Positions 10,482-18,854 of a stretch of DNA of 64,000 nt are shown here, one piece after another. The stretch spans positions 372,001-436,000 of the forward strand of contig NZ_LIYH01000001.1 of assembly GCF_001905885.1 (NCBI RefSeq), in the 5' to 3' direction. The stretch is from Streptomyces sp. CB03234 (GTDB taxonomy: Bacteria; Actinomycetota; Actinomycetes; Streptomycetales; Streptomycetaceae). A program made the position numbers and the translations under genes. The notes beneath the pieces were generated by a model. That model did no database searches and was not told the DNA's origin. It saw only the letters and a program-made list of their open reading frames with translations. Within the stretch, counting starts at the first letter, position 1. Every line of letters starts with the position of its first letter.

Positions 10482-10526
10482 GTCGGACGGGTCGGACGGG
10501 TCGGACTCGTCGGACTCGTCGGGCGA
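10482..10526. repeat. 9-bp tandem repeat (GTCGGACNN x5) between PP2C and VWA genes
   Basis: GTCGGACGG at 10482 and 10491, GTCGGACTC at 10500 and 10509 and GTCGGGCGA at 10518 form five 9-bp units in the 119-base gap between the phosphatase stop and the VWA start. This is the only sizeable gap inside the operon, so it could affect mRNA folding or processing; no hairpin terminator is visible in it. Confidence 0.7.
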
Positions 10527-10531
10527 AACGG

Positions 10532-12196
10532 TCAGGCCGATCCTGCCCCTTGGGGCGCCATGGCGAACGGGACGACGGCCACTGTTACGTTGTCGTGCCC
10601 GCCGCCGTCGAGCGCGTGTCCCACGAGGACCTGGGCGCTGTGCAGCGGCCGGCCCGCCGCGTCGGGCGGCACGACCCGCGCCATGTCCTCGGCGGCCTCC
10701 GCGTAGTTCCACAGGCCGTCCGTGCACACCACGACCACCCCGGGGCGGTCCGGCTTGAACGCGGCCGTATGCGGCTCCAGTTCGTACGCGTCGGCTCCCA
10801 GCCAGCCGGTGATGGCGTGGGCGCGTTCGTCCGCGTACGCCTCGGCCTCGTTCATCAGGCCCGCTGCGACCATCTGCGCGGCCCACGAGTCGTCCTCGGT
10901 GAGCCGGGCGGGCGGGCCGCTGCGGTCGTCCGGCACCCAGTAGGCGCGGCTGTCGCCCACCCAGCCGACCACCAGCAGGCCGCTCGCGACGACCGCGCCG
11001 ACCAGCGTGCAGGCCGGGGCGTTCTGGTGGCGGTGCGGGTCGTGCTCCATGGCCGCCGCGTCCTGGCCGTCGTCGCCCGCGAGGGCGTTGACCGCCTCGG
11101 CGGCGGCGACGATCGCGTCGTGCATCGCCGCCTGCGGATGCGTACCGCGCGGGAGGGCCGCCAGCAGCGACTCGTTGGCGGCGGCCGCGGCGGCCGCCGA
11201 CGCCTCGTCGGGGCGGGTCGCCGACGACACCCCGTCGCACACGATCGCGACGACGGCCGGTGAACCGTCCGGCAGGGCCGTCGAGGACACGGCGAACGCG
11301 TCCTCGTTGCGGTGGTGGCGCAGCCCTCGGTCGCTCACAGCGGCGACCGCGCCCAGCTCCTCCTCCATGTGGTCACGCTCACGCGGCTGGGCGTGCCCGC
11401 AGTTCTCGCAGTACCCGTCCGGATCCACGTGCCCAGCCCGGCAGGCCACGCACAGCCTGGTCCCGGCGGGCGGAGTCGCCGCGTGCTCCACCGCCCGCGG
11501 ATCGGGCACCCCGGAGGCGTCCGGTACGCCTTCCGGCCCGCCCACCCCGGCACCTGGTACGCCCGCGGCGGCCGCCGGCCCGGCCGCGTCACCCGGCGTG
11601 GGCGTGGGTGCGGGTCCCGACGAGGGCGACGTCTCGTACGCCGACGCGGGCTCCGGCGCGGGCGCCGTCCCACTCCACGGCCATGCTCCGGCGCTGTGCG
11701 CGGGCTCGGAGCTCGCCCCTTGCGGGGGCGCGGCTCCCGGCGCGTGCCCCGGCTCGCCGGGGGCCCCGGGCGTCGGCCGGGGTCCGGGCCGGCCGAAGGC
11801 GCCGGGCGCCGCCCCCGCCCGCTCGGGTGCCGGGAGCTGGAAGTCGCCGGCGTCGGTGGCGGGGGCGCCCATGGCGCCGGCATCCACGGCGCGGGCGTCG
11901 AACCGTACCGCCGAAGGGCCCGTGAGCGGTTCCTCCCCGGCCGGGTCACGGCCCGGCAGGCCGCCGGGCGACTGCGCCGCGGCCGCGGGACGCGCCTGGT
12001 CCTGCCCGGACCCGGCCGGCGCGGCGGGCCATGCCGCGCCGCCCACCGGGGCGCCCATGGCGATGGTCGGACGGTCCTGCGGCGGCGGAGGTACGGCCGA
12101 CAGGTCGTACCCGCACGCACCACAGAACAGGTCACCCGACTCCAGCGGCTCCTCGCAGCTGGGGCAGGCGGACAGCTGGTGCATCTGCGACATCAT
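10532..12196 (-). CDS. PP2C-family Ser/Thr protein phosphatase with two zinc ribbons
   Basis: The 554-residue product has a zinc ribbon at 11-28 (CPSC, CGAC), a Pro/Ala/Gly-rich linker of about 200 residues, a second ribbon at 249-266 (CVAC, CENC) and a C-terminal PP2C domain from about 280. PP2C motifs are complete: SDRGLRHHRNEDAF with D299, VCDGVSS with D321, GDSRAYW, VVCTDGLWN with D492 and GGHDNVT with D535. It should remove phosphate from Ser/Thr in the cytoplasm and is the natural counterpart of the PknG kinase whose gene ends one base upstream. The start may be either of two adjacent ATGs (12196 or 12193). Confidence 0.93.
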   Translation of the reverse strand: MMSQMHQLSACPSCEEPLESGDLFCGACGYDLSAVPPPPQDRPTIAMGAPVGGAAWPAAPAGSGQDQARPAAAAQSPGGLPGRDPAGEEPLTGPSAVRFDARAVDAGAMGAPATDAGDFQLPAPERAGAAPGAFGRPGPRPTPGAPGEPGHAPGAAPPQGASSEPAHSAGAWPWSGTAPAPEPASAYETSPSSGPAPTPTPGDAAGPAAAAGVPGAGVGGPEGVPDASGVPDPRAVEHAATPPAGTRLCVACRAGHVDPDGYCENCGHAQPRERDHMEEELGAVAAVSDRGLRHHRNEDAFAVSSTALPDGSPAVVAIVCDGVSSATRPDEASAAAAAAANESLLAALPRGTHPQAAMHDAIVAAAEAVNALAGDDGQDAAAMEHDPHRHQNAPACTLVGAVVASGLLVVGWVGDSRAYWVPDDRSGPPARLTEDDSWAAQMVAAGLMNEAEAYADERAHAITGWLGADAYELEPHTAAFKPDRPGVVVVCTDGLWNYAEAAEDMARVVPPDAAGRPLHSAQVLVGHALDGGGHDNVTVAVVPFAMAPQGAGSA

Positions 12197-14902
12197 TCAC
12201 ACCCATGTCCGGGGGCGGAAGCGGTTCGCCCGCTCCACCATGTCGATCCTCTCCTCGCCGCGCTGAGCGAGCCGGGCGAGCACCCGGTAGGAGCGTTCCA
12301 GTCCGAAGCGCAGGCCGCGCTCGTCCAGTTCGCTGCCCAGCAGCGGGGGCCGTGCGGTCCCCACTCCGGGACTACCGGAGAGTACCCAGTCCAGGGCCTT
12401 GCCCAGCACCTCTGTGGACAACTGTTCGCGGCGCACCGCGTCCAGCCCGAACTGCTGTAGCGCGGTCACCTGGTGGGCCGCCGCCGTCAGGTCGCCGATC
12501 AGCGGCTCCCGCGCGGAGCGTCGCCGCAGCCGGGCCCGTACGGCCGCCACGCGCGCGGCCGTGTAGTGGATCGACGCCTCCGGCACCGACTCCAGCGTGC
12601 GGACGGCACCGCCCCGGTCACCCGCGGCCAACTGGACCCTCGCCAGGCCGAACGCGGCGCTCACGTAGCTCGGGTCGGTCGCCCACACCAGGCGGTAGTA
12701 CTCGGCCGCGTTGTCCAACTGGCCCAGCACCTCGGCGCAGACGCCCAGCGCCAGCTTGGGTGCCGGCTCGCCGGGGAAGGCGTCGTAGATCGCGTCGAAC
12801 GACAGCGCGGCGTTCTCGTTGTCGCCCGTCGCGAGGGACGCGATCCCGTGGTACCAGACCACCCGCCAGTCGTCGGGGTGCTGGGCCTCCAGGGTCGCCA
12901 GCGCCCGGGCCGCCGAGCCCAGTTCACCCATTTCGAGGCGGGCGCGCAGTTCGCGCAGCCGCAGTTCCAGCGAACCGGTCGGGGCGGTGTGCAGGGCGGC
13001 GATCAGCTCGGCGGGCGCGGACGCCATGAGCCCGGCCAGGAACCCGGCGTTCGGGTCGCCGGCGTCGACGTGCGGCACGGGCAGCGCGAGCGCGGTGGCG
13101 CGGGCGTCGAGCGGGGTGAGCAGCGGCGTGACGGCGGCGCCGCCCATCGGCTCCGTACGCGGGCCGGGGACGGCGGCCGCCGGGGCCGCGACGGGCGCGT
13201 ACGCCCCGGGCGCGGCCGCCGCCGGGCTACCCGCCGGGGCAGGACCACCCATGGCCGCCGGAACACCCATCGGCGCGGGCCCGCCCACGGCCGCCGGAAC
13301 ACCCACCGGGGCCGCTCCGGCCACCGGCGCCGGTCCACCCGTTCTCGTACCCGTTCCCGCACCCCGCCGCCCGCCGCCGCGCCCGCGGCCGAACAGGCCG
13401 AGGCCCTTGGGGACCTCCCTGGCACCGAGCGCCGACACCTCACCGTCCGCCTCGGCGAACAACCGGGTGTCCGTCACGCGCAGTTCCGGGCCGAACAGTG
13501 TCGACAGGGCCGGGCGGGGGCGGCCCGTCTGCAGGGCCACCACCTCCCGCAGTACGCCCGTCAGCTGCTCGGCCATCTCCTCGGCCGAGGCGAACCGGCG
13601 CGCCGGGTCCGGGTCGGTCGCCCGCACCAGCAGCCGGTAGAACGACTCGTACGTCCGGAACACCTCGATGTTGCCCGGATCGGGCAGGGAGTCCACGAAC
13701 ACGTTCGTGTACCCCTGGAAGTCGAACGTCAGGACCGCCAGCGTCCGCGCCACCGTGTACAGGTCGGACGCGACCGACGGGCCGACCTCCGCCACCTCCG
13801 GCGCCTGGTAGCCGACCGTGCCGTAGATGGCCGACTCGTCGTCGTCCATCCTGCGCACCGCGCCCATGTCGATCAGCTTCAGCTGGTCCTCGGTCTGGAT
13901 CGCGTTGTCGACCTTGAAGTCGCAGTACAGCAGGTTGCGGCTGTGCAGGTGCCCGAGCGCCTCCAGCGCCTCGATGCCGTACGCGCACGCCTGCTCGACC
14001 GGCAGCGGATCGCGTCGCCCGTCCGGCCCGCGCCGCTCGTTGGCGATGTCCTTCAGCGACTTGCCGCCGACGTACTCCATGACGATGTAGCCGTCGAGGG
14101 AGCCCGTCCGCTGGTCCAGGTGCTCCACGAAGTTGTAGATGCGGACGATGTTGGAGTGCTCGATCTCCGCGAGGAACCGCCGCTCCGAGATCGCCGCCGC
14201 CATCGCGTCCTGGTCACCGGTGTCCAGCAGGCCCTTGAGGACCACCCACCGGTCGGACACCGCCCGGTCCACGGCGAGGTAGACCCAGCCCAGCCCGCCG
14301 TGCGCCAGGCACCCGGCCACCTCGTACTGGCCGTGCACGACGTCTCCCGCGCGCAGCTTCGGTACGAATGAGTACGGGTGTCCGCACTTGGTGCAGAACC
14401 CCTCCGTACGCCCCGGCCGGTCACCGCGCGCCCGGCCGACCGGCGCCCCGCAGTCGGACCGCGAGCAGAATCGCTTCCGCTCCGGTACCTCCGGGTTCGC
14501 CATCACCACCGAGCGGGGGTCGGGGCGCGGCACGGCAGGGATCGACACCAGGCCCGCGCCCAGCCTGCCCCGTCCCGACTGGCCGGTCGACGACCCGGAA
14601 CTGCGCACCGACACCGACCGGGACGACCCCGTTCCGCCCGACACCGAGCGGGACAGCCGCCCCGACACCGAGCGCCGGGACGTCGACGACCGGGAGGAGC
14701 GCGACGACCGGGACGACCGGGAGGAGGATCGCGAACTGCTCCCGGACCCGCCCCTCCCGCCGCCCGCGATCCCCGTGGGCGGGGACGACACCAGACCGGT
14801 CGGCGAGACGACGGGCGCCAGACCGCAGGTGTCGCAGTACAGCTCACCGCCGCCCATGTCCTCGTACGAGCCCTCACAGCCGGGCCGCTGACACGTCTTC
14901 AC
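12197..14902 (-). CDS. pknG: Serine/threonine protein kinase PknG with zinc ribbons and TPR domain
   Basis: The 901-residue protein has the PknG order: metal-binding ribbons, kinase, TPR. Ribbon 1 is C4, C9, C23, C26 and ribbon 2 is C146, C151, C170, C173; between them lies a Ser/Arg-rich linker (about 52-110) likely to be phosphorylated. The kinase starts near 193 with glycine loop AHGGLGWVYLA, K223 in VVLK, E246 or E248 in helix C, catalytic D328 in YCDFKVDN and D345 in DMG (replacing DFG, as usual in PknG). A disordered linker (about 490-600) is followed by TPR-like repeats to the end. Mycobacterial PknG is about 750 residues and controls glutamate/2-oxoglutarate metabolism through GarA. 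GlnH and GlnX are encoded upstream in the same operon. Confidence 0.93.
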   Translation of the reverse strand: MKTCQRPGCEGSYEDMGGGELYCDTCGLAPVVSPTGLVSSPPTGIAGGGRGGSGSSSRSSSRSSRSSRSSRSSTSRRSVSGRLSRSVSGGTGSSRSVSVRSSGSSTGQSGRGRLGAGLVSIPAVPRPDPRSVVMANPEVPERKRFCSRSDCGAPVGRARGDRPGRTEGFCTKCGHPYSFVPKLRAGDVVHGQYEVAGCLAHGGLGWVYLAVDRAVSDRWVVLKGLLDTGDQDAMAAAISERRFLAEIEHSNIVRIYNFVEHLDQRTGSLDGYIVMEYVGGKSLKDIANERRGPDGRRDPLPVEQACAYGIEALEALGHLHSRNLLYCDFKVDNAIQTEDQLKLIDMGAVRRMDDDESAIYGTVGYQAPEVAEVGPSVASDLYTVARTLAVLTFDFQGYTNVFVDSLPDPGNIEVFRTYESFYRLLVRATDPDPARRFASAEEMAEQLTGVLREVVALQTGRPRPALSTLFGPELRVTDTRLFAEADGEVSALGAREVPKGLGLFGRGRGGGRRGAGTGTRTGGPAPVAGAAPVGVPAAVGGPAPMGVPAAMGGPAPAGSPAAAAPGAYAPVAAPAAAVPGPRTEPMGGAAVTPLLTPLDARATALALPVPHVDAGDPNAGFLAGLMASAPAELIAALHTAPTGSLELRLRELRARLEMGELGSAARALATLEAQHPDDWRVVWYHGIASLATGDNENAALSFDAIYDAFPGEPAPKLALGVCAEVLGQLDNAAEYYRLVWATDPSYVSAAFGLARVQLAAGDRGGAVRTLESVPEASIHYTAARVAAVRARLRRRSAREPLIGDLTAAAHQVTALQQFGLDAVRREQLSTEVLGKALDWVLSGSPGVGTARPPLLGSELDERGLRFGLERSYRVLARLAQRGEERIDMVERANRFRPRTWV

Positions 14903-16170
14903 TGGCTCCCCCTACGGTCCACGGGCCCTGCCCCCGACAGCGCCTCGGCGGCCGCCTGCTGATAGCGCAGCACCGCCTGCTCGGCGACCCGCAGGTCGCA
15001 CGGAGCGCTCCACAGCATCCGGCGCGCCGCGTCGTACCGCTCGATCAGCAGCGGATCCTCCGCCATGCCGTGCCGGGCGACCTTCGCCTTGTACGCGTCG
15101 AGCCGCCCGCGCAGCTCCGCCCGGACCGCGAGGGGAGCGGTGACCGCCGTCAACTGCTCGCGCGCCCGCAGCAGCTCGTCCTCGGCCTCCCGCTCCAGCG
15201 CCTCCAGCAGCGGCGACAGCCGGTGCCACTGGGCGTGCCGCCGGTACTCGGCGGCCGTCGCCAGCCGCTCCTGCAGGGCGGTCGGCGGGCCGCTCACCAC
15301 CGGCACCTCCGAGGCGGCGATCTTCGCCAGCACCTCACCCCGGGCCGCCCGCGCCTCGGCGAGCGTACGGTCGGCCCGGGACAGGACGTCCCGCAGCCGC
15401 AGCAGCCGCGCCTCGGAGTCCTGCCGTACCTGGAGCACCGCCTCGATCTCGCGGCGTACGTCCTCCAGCGCGCGGGCCGCCCTGTCGTACCGGTCGGTGT
15501 CCGGCCGCCCGCCACCGGGCGCCGAACTGCCCTGTGCGGGGCGCCAGAACGCCAGCGGATCGGTCACCACCTGCGCCCGCAGCGTCGCCAGCTCGTGCGT
15601 GATGGACTCCAGGTCGTCCCCGGCCGGGTGTTCCCCGGGCCGTACACCCACCGAGTGCGCCAGCGAACGGGTGCGGTTCAGCTCGGCGGCCAGCAGGTCT
15701 ATCCGCGCGGGCAGCGCGGACCACACCGCGTCCGCCGTCACCACCATGTCGAGGGAGCTCGCGTACAGCTCGTTCATCCGCTCCACCAGCCGTTCCAGCG
15801 TGAACCGCTCGGCCAGCTTGGACGGCGTGCCCGACACGGTCACGCTCTCGCCGCGCAGCCGCTCCGTCAGCTCGGCCAGCTCCTCGCGGCCGGGCCACCG
15901 GCGCCGGGCGCGCACCTCACGCGCCTCGTCCAACGCGGCCGTGTACGCGTCGAAGTACGTCCACAGCAGGGTGATCGTCTGCTCGGTGGTGGCCCAGCGG
16001 TCCTTGGTCGTGCCGGTCAGCTCGGCGCCTTCGAGGAGCCGGCGGCCCGCGTGGTCCTGGAGGGCGAGCAGCGAGTCCTCGACCGCCTTGTGCTCCGCCC
16101 CGAGCCGCGCCAGCGCACGGTCCACCTCGTCCCGGTCCATCACCGGCCCAGGGGGTCCCGTGACGCCCAT
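14899..16170 (-). CDS. Helical, coiled-coil-rich hypothetical protein of the PknG operon
   Basis: The 423-residue product is predicted from its composition to be almost entirely helical, with heptad-like stretches (AEHKAVEDSLLALQDHAGRRLLEG; RALEDVRREIEAVLQVRQ; DRTLAEARAARGEVLAKIA). It has no membrane segment, no cysteine pair and no domain I recognise. The start is the ATG at 16170 after GAGGTGATCG, and its stop overlaps the pknG start as ATGA, implying coupling. Its place between the sensor pair and the kinase suggests an adaptor connecting GlnX to PknG; that is inference from position. Confidence 0.82.
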   Translation of the reverse strand: MGVTGPPGPVMDRDEVDRALARLGAEHKAVEDSLLALQDHAGRRLLEGAELTGTTKDRWATTEQTITLLWTYFDAYTAALDEAREVRARRRWPGREELAELTERLRGESVTVSGTPSKLAERFTLERLVERMNELYASSLDMVVTADAVWSALPARIDLLAAELNRTRSLAHSVGVRPGEHPAGDDLESITHELATLRAQVVTDPLAFWRPAQGSSAPGGGRPDTDRYDRAARALEDVRREIEAVLQVRQDSEARLLRLRDVLSRADRTLAEARAARGEVLAKIAASEVPVVSGPPTALQERLATAAEYRRHAQWHRLSPLLEALEREAEDELLRAREQLTAVTAPLAVRAELRGRLDAYKAKVARHGMAEDPLLIERYDAARRMLWSAPCDLRVAEQAVLRYQQAAAEALSGAGPVDRRGSQ

Positions 16171-16207
16171 CGATCACCTCTCCACTCGTACACGCCAGAC
16201 ATGCGGG

Positions 16208-17236
16208 TCAGTTGGTCCGGTACTTCGGCGCCGGCGGCCCGGCTATGCCGGGCAGGACGGAGCTCAGCCAGGTGTCGTACGCCTTCTTCCAGGGTCCCTT
16301 GCGGTAGTTCACGAGCACCTGGTTGACCCGCCGCACCAGGTCGTCGTTGCCGAGCTTGGCGGCGACGCCGTAGTACTCCGTCGTGAACGGCTCGCCCTTC
16401 AGCTCGACGGCCGGGTCCTGGGCGGCCTGGCCGGCGGCGAGGGCGTTGTCCGTGACGACCGCGTCGACCTCGCCCATCTGGAGCCGCACCAGGCAGTCCA
16501 GCTGGTTGGGCACGGTGAGGATGTCCTCGTCCTCCGGCTTTCCGTCGTGCGCGTCCTTGAAGACGGCGCCGAACGACTTCCTCTCCAGCGCCTCGTACGC
16601 GGTGGAACCCTCGGCCGAGCAGACCCTCTTGCCCTTGAGGGAGGAGTCGTACCCCTTGACCGTGGAGCCCTCCGGGGCGAGGACCTGCTGCCCGGCCTGG
16701 AAGTAGGCGGTGGAGAAGGCGACCTGCTTGATGCGGCTGCAGTTGATCGTCATCGTCCGCACCACCAGGTCGACGGTGCCGTTCTCCAGGGCGGCGATCC
16801 GCTGGTTGGTGGGGATGGCGCGGAAGACGACGGCGTCCCGGCTGCCGAGGATGTCCTCGGCGATGGCCCGCGCGAGGTCGATGTCGAAACCTTCCAGCCT
16901 GCCGTTCGCCGGGTCGCGGTACCCCCACCGGTAACTGTTCTGGTCCACACCGACGATCAGTTTGCCGCGCGTCTTGATGGCGTCGATGGACGGCCCGTCG
17001 GCGGCCGACGGCGGGAGGGAGGCCTCCGGGTCCTTGCACGTGTCGGCCTTGGCCGGCAGGGCGCTGCCCGCGCCGGACACCTCGGAGGAGCCCAGGTCGC
17101 TGCGCGACAGCGGCACCAGGGTCAGCGCGGCGGTCAGCCCGCACGCGGCGGCCATCGCCGCGACCCCGCCCCACCCGCGCCACCGCCCGGCGGCCCGCCC
17201 GGCCGGCCGCGCCGCCGCGTCGTCGTTGTCCTTCAT
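16208..17236 (-). CDS. glnH: GlnH-like amino-acid-binding protein (SBP family 3)
   Basis: The 342-residue protein has a single N-terminal hydrophobic segment (GVAAMAAACGLTAALTLVPLS, about 24-44) and a family 3 periplasmic binding domain from about 90: GKLIVGVDQNSYRWGYRDPANGRLEGFDIDLARAIAEDILG, then GTVDLVVRTMTIN and DAVVTDN. This is the fold that binds glutamate, aspartate or glutamine. The start is ATG 17236 after GGGGAGG. No ABC permease or ATPase is near; instead GlnX-like and PknG genes flank it, as in mycobacteria where GlnH senses Asp/Glu for PknG. The hydrophobic segment has no convincing lipobox, so it may stay as a membrane anchor, unlike the mycobacterial lipoprotein. Confidence 0.88.
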   Translation of the reverse strand: MKDNDDAAARPAGRAAGRWRGWGGVAAMAAACGLTAALTLVPLSRSDLGSSEVSGAGSALPAKADTCKDPEASLPPSAADGPSIDAIKTRGKLIVGVDQNSYRWGYRDPANGRLEGFDIDLARAIAEDILGSRDAVVFRAIPTNQRIAALENGTVDLVVRTMTINCSRIKQVAFSTAYFQAGQQVLAPEGSTVKGYDSSLKGKRVCSAEGSTAYEALERKSFGAVFKDAHDGKPEDEDILTVPNQLDCLVRLQMGEVDAVVTDNALAAGQAAQDPAVELKGEPFTTEYYGVAAKLGNDDLVRRVNQVLVNYRKGPWKKAYDTWLSSVLPGIAGPPAPKYRTN

Positions 17237-17253
17237 CGTGCCTCCCCTCGCCC

Positions 17254-18675
17254 TCACCGGTACTCCGACAGTCTGCGGTTGATGCCCATGATGGCCGCGG
17301 CCGCGCCCACCACGGCCAGCGCGGCCGCCCCGACCGGCAGGCCGGTCAGCGCGCCGCGCCCGCCCTCGGCGGCCCGGGTGAACTCGCCCTGCTCGTGGTC
17401 CAGGGCTTTCTCCAGCGCCGCGTCCACTTCGTCGAAGGACTCCCCGGTGGAGTTGTCGGGGCCGATCACCTTGGCCAGCGCGCCCTTGTAGTCGCCGCTG
17501 TTGTCCGTGTCACGGGCGTCCTTGTGCCGCTGCTTCCACTCGGCCACCGCCCGCGCGGCGACCGAGACGGGTTCGTCGCCCGCGCTGTCGTCGGCGAGCC
17601 GGTCCGCCTCCTCCAGCGCGGTGGTCAGCCCGCCCATGCCGGTGCCGTAGTCGGTCTCGTACTTGTCGCTCCTGCCGTCCGCGGTCAGCACCGCACCGCG
17701 GGCCACCAGGGTCAGGTTCTCGTTGGCGCGGGCCTTCAGGGAGTTGATCCGTGCCTCGTTCAGCACCTTGAGCGAATCCTGGCCGTGCACCTTGGCCTCG
17801 TTCAGCTCCGCCCGCGCCACCGTGTGCCCGACCGCCAGCCACAACAGCACCACCGTGGACGCGGCGGTGGCGGCCAGCAGCCCGTGGTTGAACACCCGGT
17901 TCGTCCGCAGGTACGAGCGGCGCTGTGCCCACAGGAGGGCGGCCAGGACCACGACGCCCAGGCCGAGCGACAGGAACGGCCACAAACGGGCGTCCCGGTC
18001 GTCCTGGTCGAGCCGCGCGGTCTCCGCCTCGTACAGCCGCTCGGCGGCGGGCAGCAGCTGGGTGCTCATCTGCTGGTTGGCGTACCGCAGATACGCGCCG
18101 CCCAGCGGCAGACCCTGCCGGTTGGCCGCGCGGGCGCGCTCTATCAGTCCCGTGTAGCGCGGCAGGTGCTCATTGAGGGTGGCGATGTCACGGGCGGACT
18201 GCGAGGAACTGTCCGTGTTCGCCGCGGCCTTGACGAGCAGCCGTGACGCGGTGGTGATGTCCTGCTCGTACCGCTCGCGCACACCGGCGGGCTCCTGGGC
18301 GCCGGCCAGGAAGCCGCTCGCCGCCGCCGTGTCGGCGTCCGCGAGGGAGCGGTAGATGTCCGCCGCGTCCGCGCTCAGCGGCTGGCTGCGGCTCACCACG
18401 TCGTCGGCCGCCGCCGCCCGGTCGGAGACCTCCAGCGCGGTGACCGCTCCGAACGCCACGACCAGCACGGCCAGTACGGCACCCAGGATCCGCAGCCGCC
18501 CCGGCTCCGTCGTCGCCGCGGCACGCAGCCGCGTCACCCCCTCGGCCCATGCCCCCCGCCCGGCGGGCGGCGGCCCCGCGGGCGGCGGCGGTGGCGGCGG
18601 CGGTGGCGGCGCAACGGGCGCGCCCGGCGCCGGTGGCGCGCTCGGCACAGCCGGCGCATCCGGTGCGTATGTCAC
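17254..18675 (-). CDS. glnX: GlnX-like four-helix membrane sensor
   Basis: The 473-residue protein has a proline-rich cytoplasmic N-terminus (residues 1-45, run of ten prolines), then four transmembrane helices: ILGAVLAVLVVAFGAVTAL, LWPFLSLGLGVVVLAALLWA, LLAATAASTVVLLWLAVGH and LPVGAAALAVVGAAAAIMG. Two helical extracytoplasmic domains of about 150 residues each lie between helices 1-2 and 3-4. That matches the four-helix topology reported for mycobacterial GlnX, which passes the GlnH signal to PknG. The start is GTG 18675, 4 bases after GGGGGAGG. It is the first gene of the operon; GlnH follows after 17 bases. Confidence 0.85.
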   Translation of the reverse strand: MTYAPDAPAVPSAPPAPGAPVAPPPPPPPPPPAGPPPAGRGAWAEGVTRLRAAATTEPGRLRILGAVLAVLVVAFGAVTALEVSDRAAAADDVVSRSQPLSADAADIYRSLADADTAAASGFLAGAQEPAGVRERYEQDITTASRLLVKAAANTDSSSQSARDIATLNEHLPRYTGLIERARAANRQGLPLGGAYLRYANQQMSTQLLPAAERLYEAETARLDQDDRDARLWPFLSLGLGVVVLAALLWAQRRSYLRTNRVFNHGLLAATAASTVVLLWLAVGHTVARAELNEAKVHGQDSLKVLNEARINSLKARANENLTLVARGAVLTADGRSDKYETDYGTGMGGLTTALEEADRLADDSAGDEPVSVAARAVAEWKQRHKDARDTDNSGDYKGALAKVIGPDNSTGESFDEVDAALEKALDHEQGEFTRAAEGGRGALTGLPVGAAALAVVGAAAAIMGINRRLSEYR

Positions 18676-18854
18676 GTGACCTCCCCCTCGGTCGCTCACC
18701 GCAGTATGGCCAAAGGGGCCGGTATTCACACCAGGCTTGACTCGATCTTGTTCTTATCGTGCCCGCCGTCGTGCCGCCGCCCCGCTCGCACCACCCCTCG
18801 ATCCCCCCACTCTGTATACGCCGCCCGGCCCCGATCGGTTCCCCTCCACGGTCG

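Noticed and set aside
10441..10530. Short regular repeats as a possible CRISPR array
   Set aside because: Units are 9 bp with no spacers and no cas genes are near; it is a simple tandem repeat.
10413..11240. 276-residue upstream extension of the VWA protein
   Set aside because: It runs antisense-shadow style through the PP2C coding region in another frame; the VWA protein has a clear ATG at 10412.
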